NCBI RefSeq assembly: GCF_002291145.1
Contig: NZ_NTGE01000172.1
Span: forward strand, 1-41,876
DNA length: 41,876 nucleotides
Source of the DNA: Streptomyces sp. SA15
Lineage (GTDB): Bacteria > Actinomycetota > Actinomycetes > Streptomycetales > Streptomycetaceae
Direction: 5' to 3'
A program made the position numbers and the translations under genes. Each line of letters starts with the position of its first letter. The first letter of the stretch is position 1. The notes under the pieces were generated by a model. That model did no database searches. It saw only the letters and a list, made by a program, of their open reading frames with translations, and was not told the origin of the DNA. Positions 10,702 through 17,759 of the stretch are shown piece after piece.

Positions 10702-10941
10702 GTGTCCCTTGCCCAGAAGCCGCTGTCCGTCGAGGTCACCGTGCCGCGCGAGGACGTGGCCCTGATCAGGGTGGCAGGCTACTTGGACGTCGACAGCACG
10801 ACGGAGTTCCAGCTGAGGCCGTCCCATGGAAAATGCTTTCTCTTCTTCCCTCCCTCACCGGTGCGTTTCGGCCACCGACCGGGCATGGTGGTGATCGACA
10901 GCGTTCGGCTGCCTGCCGTGCCCAGCTGGCGGAACGGCTGA
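10702..10941 (+). pseudogene. Truncated STAS-domain anti-anti-sigma factor gene
   Basis: A good ribosome site (GGAGG, 10692-10696) precedes GTG 10702. The first 36 residues or so look like the start of an anti-sigma-factor antagonist: SVEVTVPREDVALIRVAGYL followed by DVDSTTEFQ. The frame then runs into unrelated sequence (LRPSHGKCFLFFPPSP) and stops at 10941. An intact STAS protein would continue for about 70 residues, including a DSSG phosphorylation motif, which is absent here. The break is near 10814, next to a short stretch of lower GC (10826-10850). I infer a deletion or rearrangement that removed the 3' part. No intact rest of the gene is seen nearby. Confidence 0.6.
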
Positions 10942-11039
10942 CAGCACGGTGGGATCGATGAGGTGCGAATCAGCGATCCGCGGGCAGGCGAACGGCGTTC
11001 GAGGCAGACCGCCTGGAGCCGCAGAAAGGGATGAACACC

Positions 11040-12407
11040 GTGACACGACCCAGGATCCTGGTGGTTGGCGCAGGCTTCGCCGGCGTGGAGTGCGTCCGCC
11101 GTCTGGAACGGAAACTCTCCCCGGACGAAGCCGACGTCACCCTGGTGACGCCGTTCGCCTACCAGCTCTACCTTCCCCTGCTGCCCCAGGTCGCCTCCGG
11201 CGTGCTGACGCCGCAGTCGATCGCCGTCTCCCTGCGCCGCAGCAAGAAGTACCGCACCCGGATCATTCCGGGCGGCGCGATCGGCGTGGACCTCAAGGCC
11301 AAGGTCTGCGTCATCCGCACCATCACCGGCCGGATCGTCGACGAGCCGTACGACTACATCGTGCTGGCCCCCGGCAGCATCACCCGCACCTTCGACATCC
11401 CCGGCCTCACCGAGCACGCCTTCGGTATGAAGACGCTGGCCGAGGCCGCCTACATCCGCGACCACGTCATCTCCCAGCTCGACCTGGCCGACGCCAGCCA
11501 GGATCCGGCGGAGCGCGCTTCCCGGCTGCAGTTCGTGGTGGTGGGCGGCGGTTACGCGGGCACGGAGACCGCCGCGTGCCTGCAGCGCCTGACGCACGCC
11601 GCCGTCAAGCGCTACCCGCGGCTCGACCCGGGTCTGATCAAGTGGCATCTGATCGACATCGCCCCGAAACTGATGCCGGAACTGGGCGAGAAGCTGGGCC
11701 GCAGCGCCACGGAGATCCTGCGCCGGCGCGGCATCGACATCTCGCTGGGTGTCTCCATCGCCAAGGCGGGCCCGGAGGAGGTCACCTTCACCGACGGGCG
11801 GGTGATCCCCACCCGCACCCTGATCTGGACCGCGGGTGTGGTCGCGAGCCCGCTCATCGCCACGCTCGGCGCGGAGACGGTCCGCGGGCGGCTCGCGGTC
11901 AACGCCGAGATGGACCTGCCGGGCCACGACGGCGTGTTCGCGCTCGGCGACGCCGCCGCGGTGCCCGACCAGGCCAAGGACGAGGAGGGCGCCGTCTGCC
12001 CGCCCACCGCACAGCACGCGATGCGGCAGGGCAGGCACGTCGCCGACAACGTCATCGCCACGCTGCGGGGCCAGTCGATGCGGCCGTACGTCCACAAGGA
12101 CCTCGGCCTGGTCGTCGACCTCGGCGGCACCGACGCCGTGTCCAAGCCGCTCGGCATCGAACTGCGCGGTCTGCCCGCCCAGGCCGTCGCCCGCGGCTAC
12201 CACTGGTCGGCGCTGCGCACCAACGTCGCCAAGACGCGGGTGATGACGAACTGGGTGCTCAACGCCGTGGCCGGCGACGATTTCGTCCGCACCGGCTTCC
12301 AGGCCCGCAAGCCCGCCAAGCTGAAGGACTTCGAGTACACGGATTCGTATCTGACGCCGGAACAGGTGCGGGCCCATGTCGAGGGCTCCGCGCGACAGGA
12401 GCAGTGA
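11040..12407 (+). CDS. FAD-dependent NADH dehydrogenase-like oxidoreductase (NDH-2 family)
   Basis: A 455-residue pyridine nucleotide-disulphide oxidoreductase of the NDH-2 type, which moves electrons from NADH to quinone at the membrane. The FAD-binding Rossmann motif RILVVGAGFAGVECVRRL is at the N-terminus. PFAYQLYLPLLPQVASG matches the NDH-2 family. The second Rossmann fold, QFVVVGGGYAGTETAACL (near residue 165), binds NADH. ALGDAAAVPD (near residue 302) contacts FAD, and PPTAQHAMRQGRHVADN is the conserved quinone-side helix. AAGGG at 11026-11030 is spaced 9 nt from GTG 11040 but abuts the in-frame ATG at 11031, so I prefer GTG. The C-terminus carries no clear membrane helix. Confidence 0.88.
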   Translation: MTRPRILVVGAGFAGVECVRRLERKLSPDEADVTLVTPFAYQLYLPLLPQVASGVLTPQSIAVSLRRSKKYRTRIIPGGAIGVDLKAKVCVIRTITGRIVDEPYDYIVLAPGSITRTFDIPGLTEHAFGMKTLAEAAYIRDHVISQLDLADASQDPAERASRLQFVVVGGGYAGTETAACLQRLTHAAVKRYPRLDPGLIKWHLIDIAPKLMPELGEKLGRSATEILRRRGIDISLGVSIAKAGPEEVTFTDGRVIPTRTLIWTAGVVASPLIATLGAETVRGRLAVNAEMDLPGHDGVFALGDAAAVPDQAKDEEGAVCPPTAQHAMRQGRHVADNVIATLRGQSMRPYVHKDLGLVVDLGGTDAVSKPLGIELRGLPAQAVARGYHWSALRTNVAKTRVMTNWVLNAVAGDDFVRTGFQARKPAKLKDFEYTDSYLTPEQVRAHVEGSARQEQ

Positions 12408-12492
12408 CGCCGCCCCGCGAGCTCCGCGCCATGCTCTCCGTGCCATGCTGATGACGGAGATCATGACGTGACACGGGAGTGAGTGCGGCGGA

Positions 12493-14733
12493 GTGAGGGC
12501 AGCGGGGCGGACGGTCCGGGCACGGTTGCGAGACGGTGTCGCGGCGTCCGACCCCGGGCTGCTGCGGCTGGCCGCCGGTCTGCGGACGGTGGGGGCCATC
12601 GCCCTCACGCTCGCCGTGCTCGCCCTGGTGGGGGCCGACGTCACACATCTGGTGACGGGGGCGATGGCGGCGATGGTCGCCACCTTCGCCATCCGGGAGA
12701 AGCAGCGCGGACAGCAGGCCGTGACGCTCGCACTGGGTCTGCCGGTGGCGCTGGCGTCCGTGTCGCTGGGCGCGCTGCTCAGCTCGCGTGTGGTGGCCGG
12801 TGACCTCTTCTTCGTCGCCCTCATCTTCTGCGCGGTCTACGGCCGCAGGTTCGGCGACCGTGGCACCGCGCTGGGGCTGATCGGGTTCCAGGTCTACTTC
12901 CTGTCCCTGTTCGTCGGCGCCACCGTCTCCGGCCTGCCCGAGCTGTACGGCGCGATCGGCGTCGCCTTCCTGAGCAGCGCGCTGGCGCGTTTCGCGCTCG
13001 TGCCCGAGACTCCGGCGCACGTCCTTGAGCGGTTGCGGGAGGCCTTCCGGGCCCGGCTGGCCCAACTGGTCGGCGCACAGCTCGACCTGCTCGACGCCGG
13101 GCCGGACGAGGTCGACAAGGCCCTGGACGCCGTACGCGAGGGCACCGCGCGTCTGCACGAGACGGCGATGATGATCCACGGCCGGCTGGAGGAGGGCACC
13201 GCCGACGAGGCCACGGCCCGGCTGGTGCAGCGGCGCATCGCGGACGCCGAGATCGCCGCCGAGCGGCTGGGCCTGTTGCTGCTGACCGCCCGCAGCGCCG
13301 AGCGGGCGGACACGCTGACCCTGCATCTGCCGGGCGCGCCCGCCCCGGCGAGCGGCCACCTGCCGGTCCGCGACGAGACGTCCGCCACGTTGCGCCGCGA
13401 CCTTCAGGCGCTGCACCTGCTCGTGCTGCGGCCCGTCACCGACGACATCGGCACGGCGCTGTCCCATGTGCGCAACCGGCTCCTCAAGTACCGCGACGAG
13501 GAGAACCTGCCGCCCGCCGCACCCGCCGTCCAGGACGTCTTCCGGGGCATGGGCGAGGCCGCCCGCGCGGTGCTGGGGCTGCGGATCGCCCTCGGCGGGG
13601 CCCAGGACGAGTCGGACGACACGCCTGCGACGGCCCGTTCGCGCGAGGAGCTGGACGCCGAGGACGCCTCGATCGACGCCGGCGAGGACGAAGGCGAGGA
13701 GCTCGCGGGGCTGCGGCGGCCGACCACCCGCGCGGCCGTGCAGGTCGCCGTGGGGTCGTCGCTCGCCATGGTCGGCGGCGAGCTCCTGTCCAGTCAGCGC
13801 TGGTACTGGGCGGTGCTGACCTGCTGGATCGTGTTCCTCAACACCGCCTCGACGGGCGAGATCCTGGTCAAGGGCTACCGTCGGTTGGTGGGCACGGTTC
13901 TCGGTGTGGTGGCCGGCATCGTGCTGGCGGGACTGGTCGGGCAGCACACCTGGACGGCGTTCGCGCTGGTGCTGCTGTTCGTGTTCGCGATGTTCTACAC
14001 CGCGCCGCTGTCGTACACGCTGATGTCCTTCTTCGTCACCGCGGCGCTCGGGCTGCTCTACACCCTGCTGCACACCTACAGCCTCTCGGTGCTCCTGCTG
14101 CGGGTGGAGGAGACGGCGCTCGGCGCGGCCTGCGGGGTCCTGGCGGCGGCGTTCGTGCTTCCGGTGCAGACCGACCGCCGTACGAACGACCTCCTGGTCA
14201 CCGTCCTGGACCGGCTCACCGACGTCACCGAACGGGCCGTGGACCAGCTCAGCGGCGGGCCCGCGGCCGACTTGCTCGACCAGGCGCGCGACCTGGACCA
14301 GGCACTCGCCGACCTACGGGCCGCTACCCAGCCGCTCACCTACCCGATCACGCCGCTGCGGGCCCGGCGCGACACCGCCCGCTATGTCGTCGCGCTCCTG
14401 GAGACCTGCGCGTACCACGCGCGGTCGCTGGCCGCGACCGCCGAACTCCTGCCCACCCATCCCTCGATCGCAGCGGACCCCCGGCTGCGCCGGGCCGGAC
14501 GGCGCATCGCGCACAACATCGGGGCGATCTCCGCGCACATCGCCGACGAGCGGGCCGACCTGAAGATCGAGACCGGCTCGAGCATCGCCTCCCTCCTGGA
14601 GCCGGACGTCCCCGGCACGCCCAGGTACGGCCGCATCACCGACCGCGTGCTGCGGCATCTGCAGCGCCTGGACGAGTCGGTGGCGGGCCTCGCCCGGCCG
14701 CTGGGCGTGCCCGTCGCCGCACCGCGGCGGTAG
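12493..14733 (+). CDS. FUSC-family inner-membrane transporter
   Basis: A 746-residue protein with two membrane blocks, at about residues 25-170 and 410-560, separated by an acidic, helical cytoplasmic region (EDASIDAGEDEGEELAGL near residue 395). A long C-terminal cytoplasmic domain follows. This is the arrangement of FUSC / aromatic-acid-exporter-like proteins, which export small aromatic or amphipathic compounds. RWYWAVLTCWIVFLNTAS and GYRRLVGTVLGVVAGIVLA are the core FUSC motifs in the second block, and RVEETALGAACG closes it. The GTG start at 12493 follows purine-rich sequence; alternatives are weak. It is 85 nt downstream of the oxidoreductase gene. The substrate is unknown. Confidence 0.86.
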   Translation: MRAAGRTVRARLRDGVAASDPGLLRLAAGLRTVGAIALTLAVLALVGADVTHLVTGAMAAMVATFAIREKQRGQQAVTLALGLPVALASVSLGALLSSRVVAGDLFFVALIFCAVYGRRFGDRGTALGLIGFQVYFLSLFVGATVSGLPELYGAIGVAFLSSALARFALVPETPAHVLERLREAFRARLAQLVGAQLDLLDAGPDEVDKALDAVREGTARLHETAMMIHGRLEEGTADEATARLVQRRIADAEIAAERLGLLLLTARSAERADTLTLHLPGAPAPASGHLPVRDETSATLRRDLQALHLLVLRPVTDDIGTALSHVRNRLLKYRDEENLPPAAPAVQDVFRGMGEAARAVLGLRIALGGAQDESDDTPATARSREELDAEDASIDAGEDEGEELAGLRRPTTRAAVQVAVGSSLAMVGGELLSSQRWYWAVLTCWIVFLNTASTGEILVKGYRRLVGTVLGVVAGIVLAGLVGQHTWTAFALVLLFVFAMFYTAPLSYTLMSFFVTAALGLLYTLLHTYSLSVLLLRVEETALGAACGVLAAAFVLPVQTDRRTNDLLVTVLDRLTDVTERAVDQLSGGPAADLLDQARDLDQALADLRAATQPLTYPITPLRARRDTARYVVALLETCAYHARSLAATAELLPTHPSIAADPRLRRAGRRIAHNIGAISAHIADERADLKIETGSSIASLLEPDVPGTPRYGRITDRVLRHLQRLDESVAGLARPLGVPVAAPRR

Positions 14734-14765
14734 CGGTCCGGCGCCGGCCGGCAGGGCGCCGTAGT

Positions 14766-14811
14766 GCCGTGGCGGCACCACGGCGGTGACCGGTCGCGCG
14801 CGGCCGGTCAC
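14766..14811. terminator. Two adjacent hairpins between convergent genes (bidirectional terminator)
   Basis: Hairpin 1 has 7-bp perfect arms GCCGTGG / CCACGGC (14766-14772 and 14778-14784) with a 5-nt loop. Hairpin 2 has 8-bp arms GTGACCGG / CCGGTCAC (14786-14793 and 14804-14811). They lie just after the FUSC stop and overlap the stop of the minus-strand gene. No T-tract is present, as is common for actinobacterial terminators. Confidence 0.6.
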
Positions 14812-15239
14812 AGATCCGTGGGCAGGCCGCTCACCTCGGCGATGCCGCGCAGTTCGTCGTTCATCCGCTGGCGTTCGCGGATGTAGTCGGCGATCTCGCC
14901 GAGGCGCACCGGGTCGGAGGCGGTGACCGCGTCGGTGACCACCCGGACCGGGCCGGTTTCGTCGATGTGCAGCTCGATCACCTCGTTGTCCAGCCTGCCC
15001 GTGACAGCGGTGGCGATGACCAGGGCTGCCTCGTCGCGGATCTCCTGGGGCAGCCCTTCGGCGTGCGACTCGTCCAGAGCGAAGTCGAACGCGGGCAGGC
15101 GTTCCTCCTCGATCGCGCGCAGGACCGGTTCCACCACACTGAGCAGGAGCTCATAGTCCTCGGTGTCCATGCGAATCCGCAGCAGGCCGAGATAGACGTC
15201 CACGGGCCGGCCGTCGGGCGGAAGCTGAGGTTCGTTCAT
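14808..15239 (-). CDS. Conserved hypothetical protein, acidic
   Basis: A 143-residue acidic protein with no family I can name. It starts MNEPQLPPDGRPVDVYLGLL, has an acidic helical middle (EDYELLLSVVEPVLRAIEEE), and a beta-rich part with VIELHIDETGPVRVVTDAV. It ends in a helix with IADYIRERQRMNDELRGI. No membrane helix or signal peptide is visible. ATG 15239 overlaps by 4 nt (ATGA) the stop of a spurious-looking frame upstream that has its own ribosome site, which suggests a translationally coupled gene once preceded it. Transcription probably runs through from the sigma-factor side. Confidence 0.7.
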   Translation of the reverse strand: MNEPQLPPDGRPVDVYLGLLRIRMDTEDYELLLSVVEPVLRAIEEERLPAFDFALDESHAEGLPQEIRDEAALVIATAVTGRLDNEVIELHIDETGPVRVVTDAVTASDPVRLGEIADYIRERQRMNDELRGIAEVSGLPTDL

Positions 15240-15267
15240 CCGGTCCGTGTTCCCCGTGTGGCGCTTC

Positions 15268-15595
15268 TCAGACGCGACGCCGGCGGGCCATCGCGAACGA
15301 GAGCAGTCCGAACAGCGCAGCAGCCCGGCCGCGACGCAGGCCGGCAGCCACGGTCCCAGCGGGGTGTCGGCGAACGAGCGAAGGATGTCATCCAGTCCCT
15401 TCGCCCTGTCGGGCTCGCCTCCGGTGCGCTCCAACCCGGTGTCGAGAGGCCGACCGTGCTCAGCCCTTCGGGCCTCCGCGCTCCCCCACGCTCGGGTTCG
15501 CTCGCGCGGGGGACCCCCATGCCCTCTCGACACCGGCCGCGCCCCTCCGGCTCGACCCGGGTCCGGCCGGGCCGCGCCATGGCACCCGTGTTCAT
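15268..15595 (-). pseudogene. Candidate broken gene for a small C-terminally anchored membrane protein
   Basis: On the minus strand an ATG at 15595 has AGGA 7 nt upstream. The region near 15300-15430 encodes LDDILRSFADTPLGPWLPAC in one frame, and about 20 codons later a second frame encodes ALFGLLSFAMARRRRV followed by a stop at 15270-15268. Joining the frames with one added base gives a normal membrane helix with a basic tail. A 101-bp inverted-repeat element (15436-15536) interrupts the first part. I infer a small membrane-protein gene damaged by an insertion and a 1-nt deletion. This is reconstruction, not a recognised family. Confidence 0.35.
15436..15536. repeat. 101-bp element with 14-bp perfect terminal inverted repeats
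   Basis: The arm CCGGTGTCGAGAGG (15436-15449) is matched by its exact reverse complement CCTCTCGACACCGG (15523-15536). Inside are further inverted repeats: GAGGCC / GGCCTC at 15446-15451 and 15471-15476, and an imperfect palindrome with TCCCCC and GGGGGA arms (about 15482-15513). The latter resembles the C/G-rich interspersed palindromes common in Streptomyces intergenic DNA. It could be a small non-autonomous (MITE-like) element or a REP-type structure. Confidence 0.6.
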
Positions 15596-15709
15596 GTCGA
15601 CTTCCTGCGATCCGGATGCCCGCGTCTTCGGCGTGATCCGCCGGACAGGCCCCAGCGACCGGCAGCCGGGCCGTCACCGTTCACGGGTGGCCACGGCGTG
15701 CGCCGTCGC

Positions 15710-16570
15710 TCAGGCCGCCGTCCGTCCGCGGTCGGTGCCGCGGACGGAGCGCTGCCCCAGTACCTCGTCGCGCACGCGGGCGCAGCTGCGGCTGATGAGG
15801 CGGGAGACGTGCATCTGGGAGATGCCGAGCTGGTCGGCGATGCGGCTTTGGGTCATGTCCTCGAAGAAGCGCATGTAGAGGATGGCGCGTTCACGCTCGG
15901 GCAGTCGGCGCAGGCCTTCCTTGGCGGACTCCCGGTCGACGACGACGTCGTACGAGGCGTCCGAGGAACCCAGGGTGTCCACGAGGCTGTAGCCTTCGTC
16001 ACCGGCCGACAGCTCGGCGTCCAGCGACAGGGTGCTGAAGCTCTCGAGGGCCTCCATGCCGGCGGCGACCTCGTCCTCGGTCAGCCCGGTGTGGGCGGCG
16101 ATGTCGGCGGCCGTGGGTTCGGGGCTGCCGGGGTTCTGGGTCAACTCCCGTCGCGCCAGCCGTACCTTGTTGCGCAGCTCCTGCACCCTGCGGGGCACCC
16201 TCAGCGCCCACATCCGGTCCCGGAAGTGCCGCTTGACCTCTCCGGTGATGGTGGGCACGGCGTAGCTCTCGAAGGCGCCTCGCTCGGGCTCGAACCGGTC
16301 GATCGCCTTGACCAGTCCCAGTGCCGCCACCTGCCGCAGGTCCTCGAGCGACTCCCCGCGGTCGCGGAACCGGCCGGCGATCCGGTGGGCCATGGGCAGC
16401 CAGGCCGCGACGAGTTCGTCACGGACGGCGTCGCGTTCGGGGCCGTCCTGCAGTGCGGCCAGACGGGTGAAGAGGGCGGTGGTGTCGGGGGCGTCGTCGT
16501 GCTTGCGCCGGGTGGCAGCGTTGGTCTGGGTGGGCGTGCCGGGACGGCTTGTCGACATATCGATGCGCAT
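15710..16570 (-). CDS. RNA polymerase sigma factor, SigB/SigF/SigG subfamily
   Basis: A 286-residue group 3 sigma factor. After a variable 35-residue N-terminus come region 2 (LPMAHRIAGRFRDRGESLED, LGLVKAIDRFEPERGAFESY), region 3 (MWALRVPRRVQELRNKV), and region 4 with the HTH TQSRIADQLGISQMHVSRLI. The length and RVPRRVQELRNKV match Streptomyces SigB/F/G/H-type stress and sporulation sigma factors. ATG 16570 is set by AGGAG 9 nt upstream; MST at 16558 is a less well-spaced alternative. An RsbW-like gene lies 203 nt upstream on the same strand. Near the 3' end the DNA can form an 11-bp hairpin (15721-15731 and 15738-15748) that might serve as a terminator. Which paralogue it is cannot be decided here. 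Confidence 0.93.
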   Translation of the reverse strand: MRIDMSTSRPGTPTQTNAATRRKHDDAPDTTALFTRLAALQDGPERDAVRDELVAAWLPMAHRIAGRFRDRGESLEDLRQVAALGLVKAIDRFEPERGAFESYAVPTITGEVKRHFRDRMWALRVPRRVQELRNKVRLARRELTQNPGSPEPTAADIAAHTGLTEDEVAAGMEALESFSTLSLDAELSAGDEGYSLVDTLGSSDASYDVVVDRESAKEGLRRLPERERAILYMRFFEDMTQSRIADQLGISQMHVSRLISRSCARVRDEVLGQRSVRGTDRGRTAA

Positions 16571-16713
16571 GCGGAATCGCTCCTGAACGGTGGTTTCAGG
16601 GAATTACCGCGGGAGGTCGCTGCCCGGATCGCCCGGTGGGCCCCGGAGCAGCCACACAGCTCCCGCTGGCGCGCCTCCGGTCCGAAGCACGAAACTGTGT
16701 CTGCCCTGCCCCC

Positions 16714-16769
16714 GTTTGTACAAACTGCGGTTCTCAAATGTTTGCGGATCGAGGATGTGTGCGGATCGA
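16714..16769. promoter_or_regulatory. Palindrome and direct repeats upstream of the sigma gene
   Basis: In the 203-nt gap between the RsbW-like gene and the sigma gene there is a perfect 12-bp palindrome GTTTGTACAAAC (16714-16725). There are also two copies of GCGGATCGA (16744-16752 and 16761-16769) spaced 17 bp apart. This sequence is less GC-rich than its surroundings. It is a plausible operator or promoter region for the sigma gene. On the minus strand GTTT is followed 15 nt later by GGGCAG, a weak SigB-type match that may indicate autoregulation. Confidence 0.45.
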
Positions 16770-16773
16770 ATTT

Positions 16774-17229
16774 TCAGGACACGGGCACGGACAGGGGCAC
16801 CACGGCGGTGATGCACTTCCCGCCCGCGGGCAGGCCGGTCACGCGTACGTCGTGGGCCAGCCGGCAGACGATGGGCCAGCCGCGCCCGCCGACCCGGCGC
16901 CGCCCGTGCTCGTCGACCGGCGCGATGCTCACCGGCAGTTCGTCGCTGCGGTCGCTGACCGACACGCGCACCCCGCCCCCCACGACGTCGACCCGGAAGT
17001 CCGTGATGCCGCCGCCGTGCAGGATCGCGTTGGTGGTGAGCTCCGAGGCGACGAGCAGGGCGTCGGAGAGCGCCTCGGCATCGCACGGGGTGTGGGTGGC
17101 GCGACAGCGTTCCGTCACGGCCCGCTCCACGACCCTGCGTGCCTCGGCCGGCTTGCGTGGTCGCGGCTGCCCGCGCCGGTGGGCTGGGGTCGGTTCGAGG
17201 GCGGATTCGGTCCTGTGCTCCTCGCACAT
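16774..17229 (-). CDS. RsbW-like ATP-binding protein (HATPase_c), putative anti-sigma factor
   Basis: A 151-residue GHKL ATPase domain protein. The N-box is ASELTTNAILHGGGITDFRV, then VSVSDRSDELP and the ATP-lid RRRVGGRGWPIVCRLAHDVR. The start at 17229 (MCEEHRTESALEPTPAHRRG) is chosen because AGGGAG lies 7 nt upstream on the minus strand; the frame stays open to 17406 with Arg-rich non-conserved sequence. It lies directly upstream of the SigB/F-type sigma gene on the same strand. It is therefore the natural candidate for its cognate anti-sigma factor, although the 203-nt gap means they may not be strictly co-transcribed. No STAS antagonist gene is adjacent. Confidence 0.85.
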   Translation of the reverse strand: MCEEHRTESALEPTPAHRRGQPRPRKPAEARRVVERAVTERCRATHTPCDAEALSDALLVASELTTNAILHGGGITDFRVDVVGGGVRVSVSDRSDELPVSIAPVDEHGRRRVGGRGWPIVCRLAHDVRVTGLPAGGKCITAVVPLSVPVS

Positions 17230-17466
17230 CCCTGAACTCCCTGATCGCTGACAACAGAAGCCGGAGCCGACGCGTCTGCGGGCCATGTCCGGGCGCGGGC
17301 GCTCGCGGACACAGCGGCTGTTCCGCCCGCCGCAGCGGTCGTGCCCCCGCTGCGCGGGCTTTTCGCAGATATCTACTCTTCGGCTGACCTCTCCCTGGCC
17401 TGCCAAACCTCATGTCCCGGACAGGAGTCGGGCCATCGCGGCGCGTTCAGCGGGTACGCGGTTTCC

Positions 17467-17688
17467 ATGACCGATGTGGTGGACTCAGACGAACTGCTGC
17501 GACGCATCCAGCGCGCCCGGGCCTGCGCGGAAGAGGAGGAGCGGGCCTGGCGGACGCGCCGCGACAACCTGCGACAGGCCGACCCGGACGGGGCGCGGGA
17601 CGCGGCCGTACGGAGCCTGGCCTACGAGAGTGTGCTGAGGGTGCTGGACGAGATTCTGACCCCGGGCAAGCACGACGACGAGGCGTGA
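17467..17688 (+). CDS. Small acidic helical protein of unknown function
   Basis: A 73-residue protein, MTDVVDSDELLRRIQRARAC onward, predicted all-helical from its charged heptad-like pattern (EEEERAWRTRRDNLRQAD, SLAYESVLRVLDEIL). I do not recognise a family. GGGTAC (17452-17457), the -10 of SigB-type promoters, ends 9 nt before the ATG, which would give a nearly leaderless transcript. The -35 half is only partly matched (CCAT at N15). The open frame extends back to 17341, but codon use and the promoter favour the internal ATG. It is divergent from the RsbW-like gene and lies in the sigma cluster, so a stress role is possible. Confidence 0.62.
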   Translation: MTDVVDSDELLRRIQRARACAEEEERAWRTRRDNLRQADPDGARDAAVRSLAYESVLRVLDEILTPGKHDDEA

Positions 17689-17759
17689 GTGATCACGTAT
17701 GAGGTCCGGCCCGCGACGGCGGCCTGATTGCCGCGGTCGGGGCCGGGAACCCGGGTTCC

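Noticed and set aside
10814..10941. Insertion-sequence remnant after the truncated STAS gene
   Set aside because: The lower-GC patch is suggestive, but I see no inverted-repeat ends or recognisable transposase segment.
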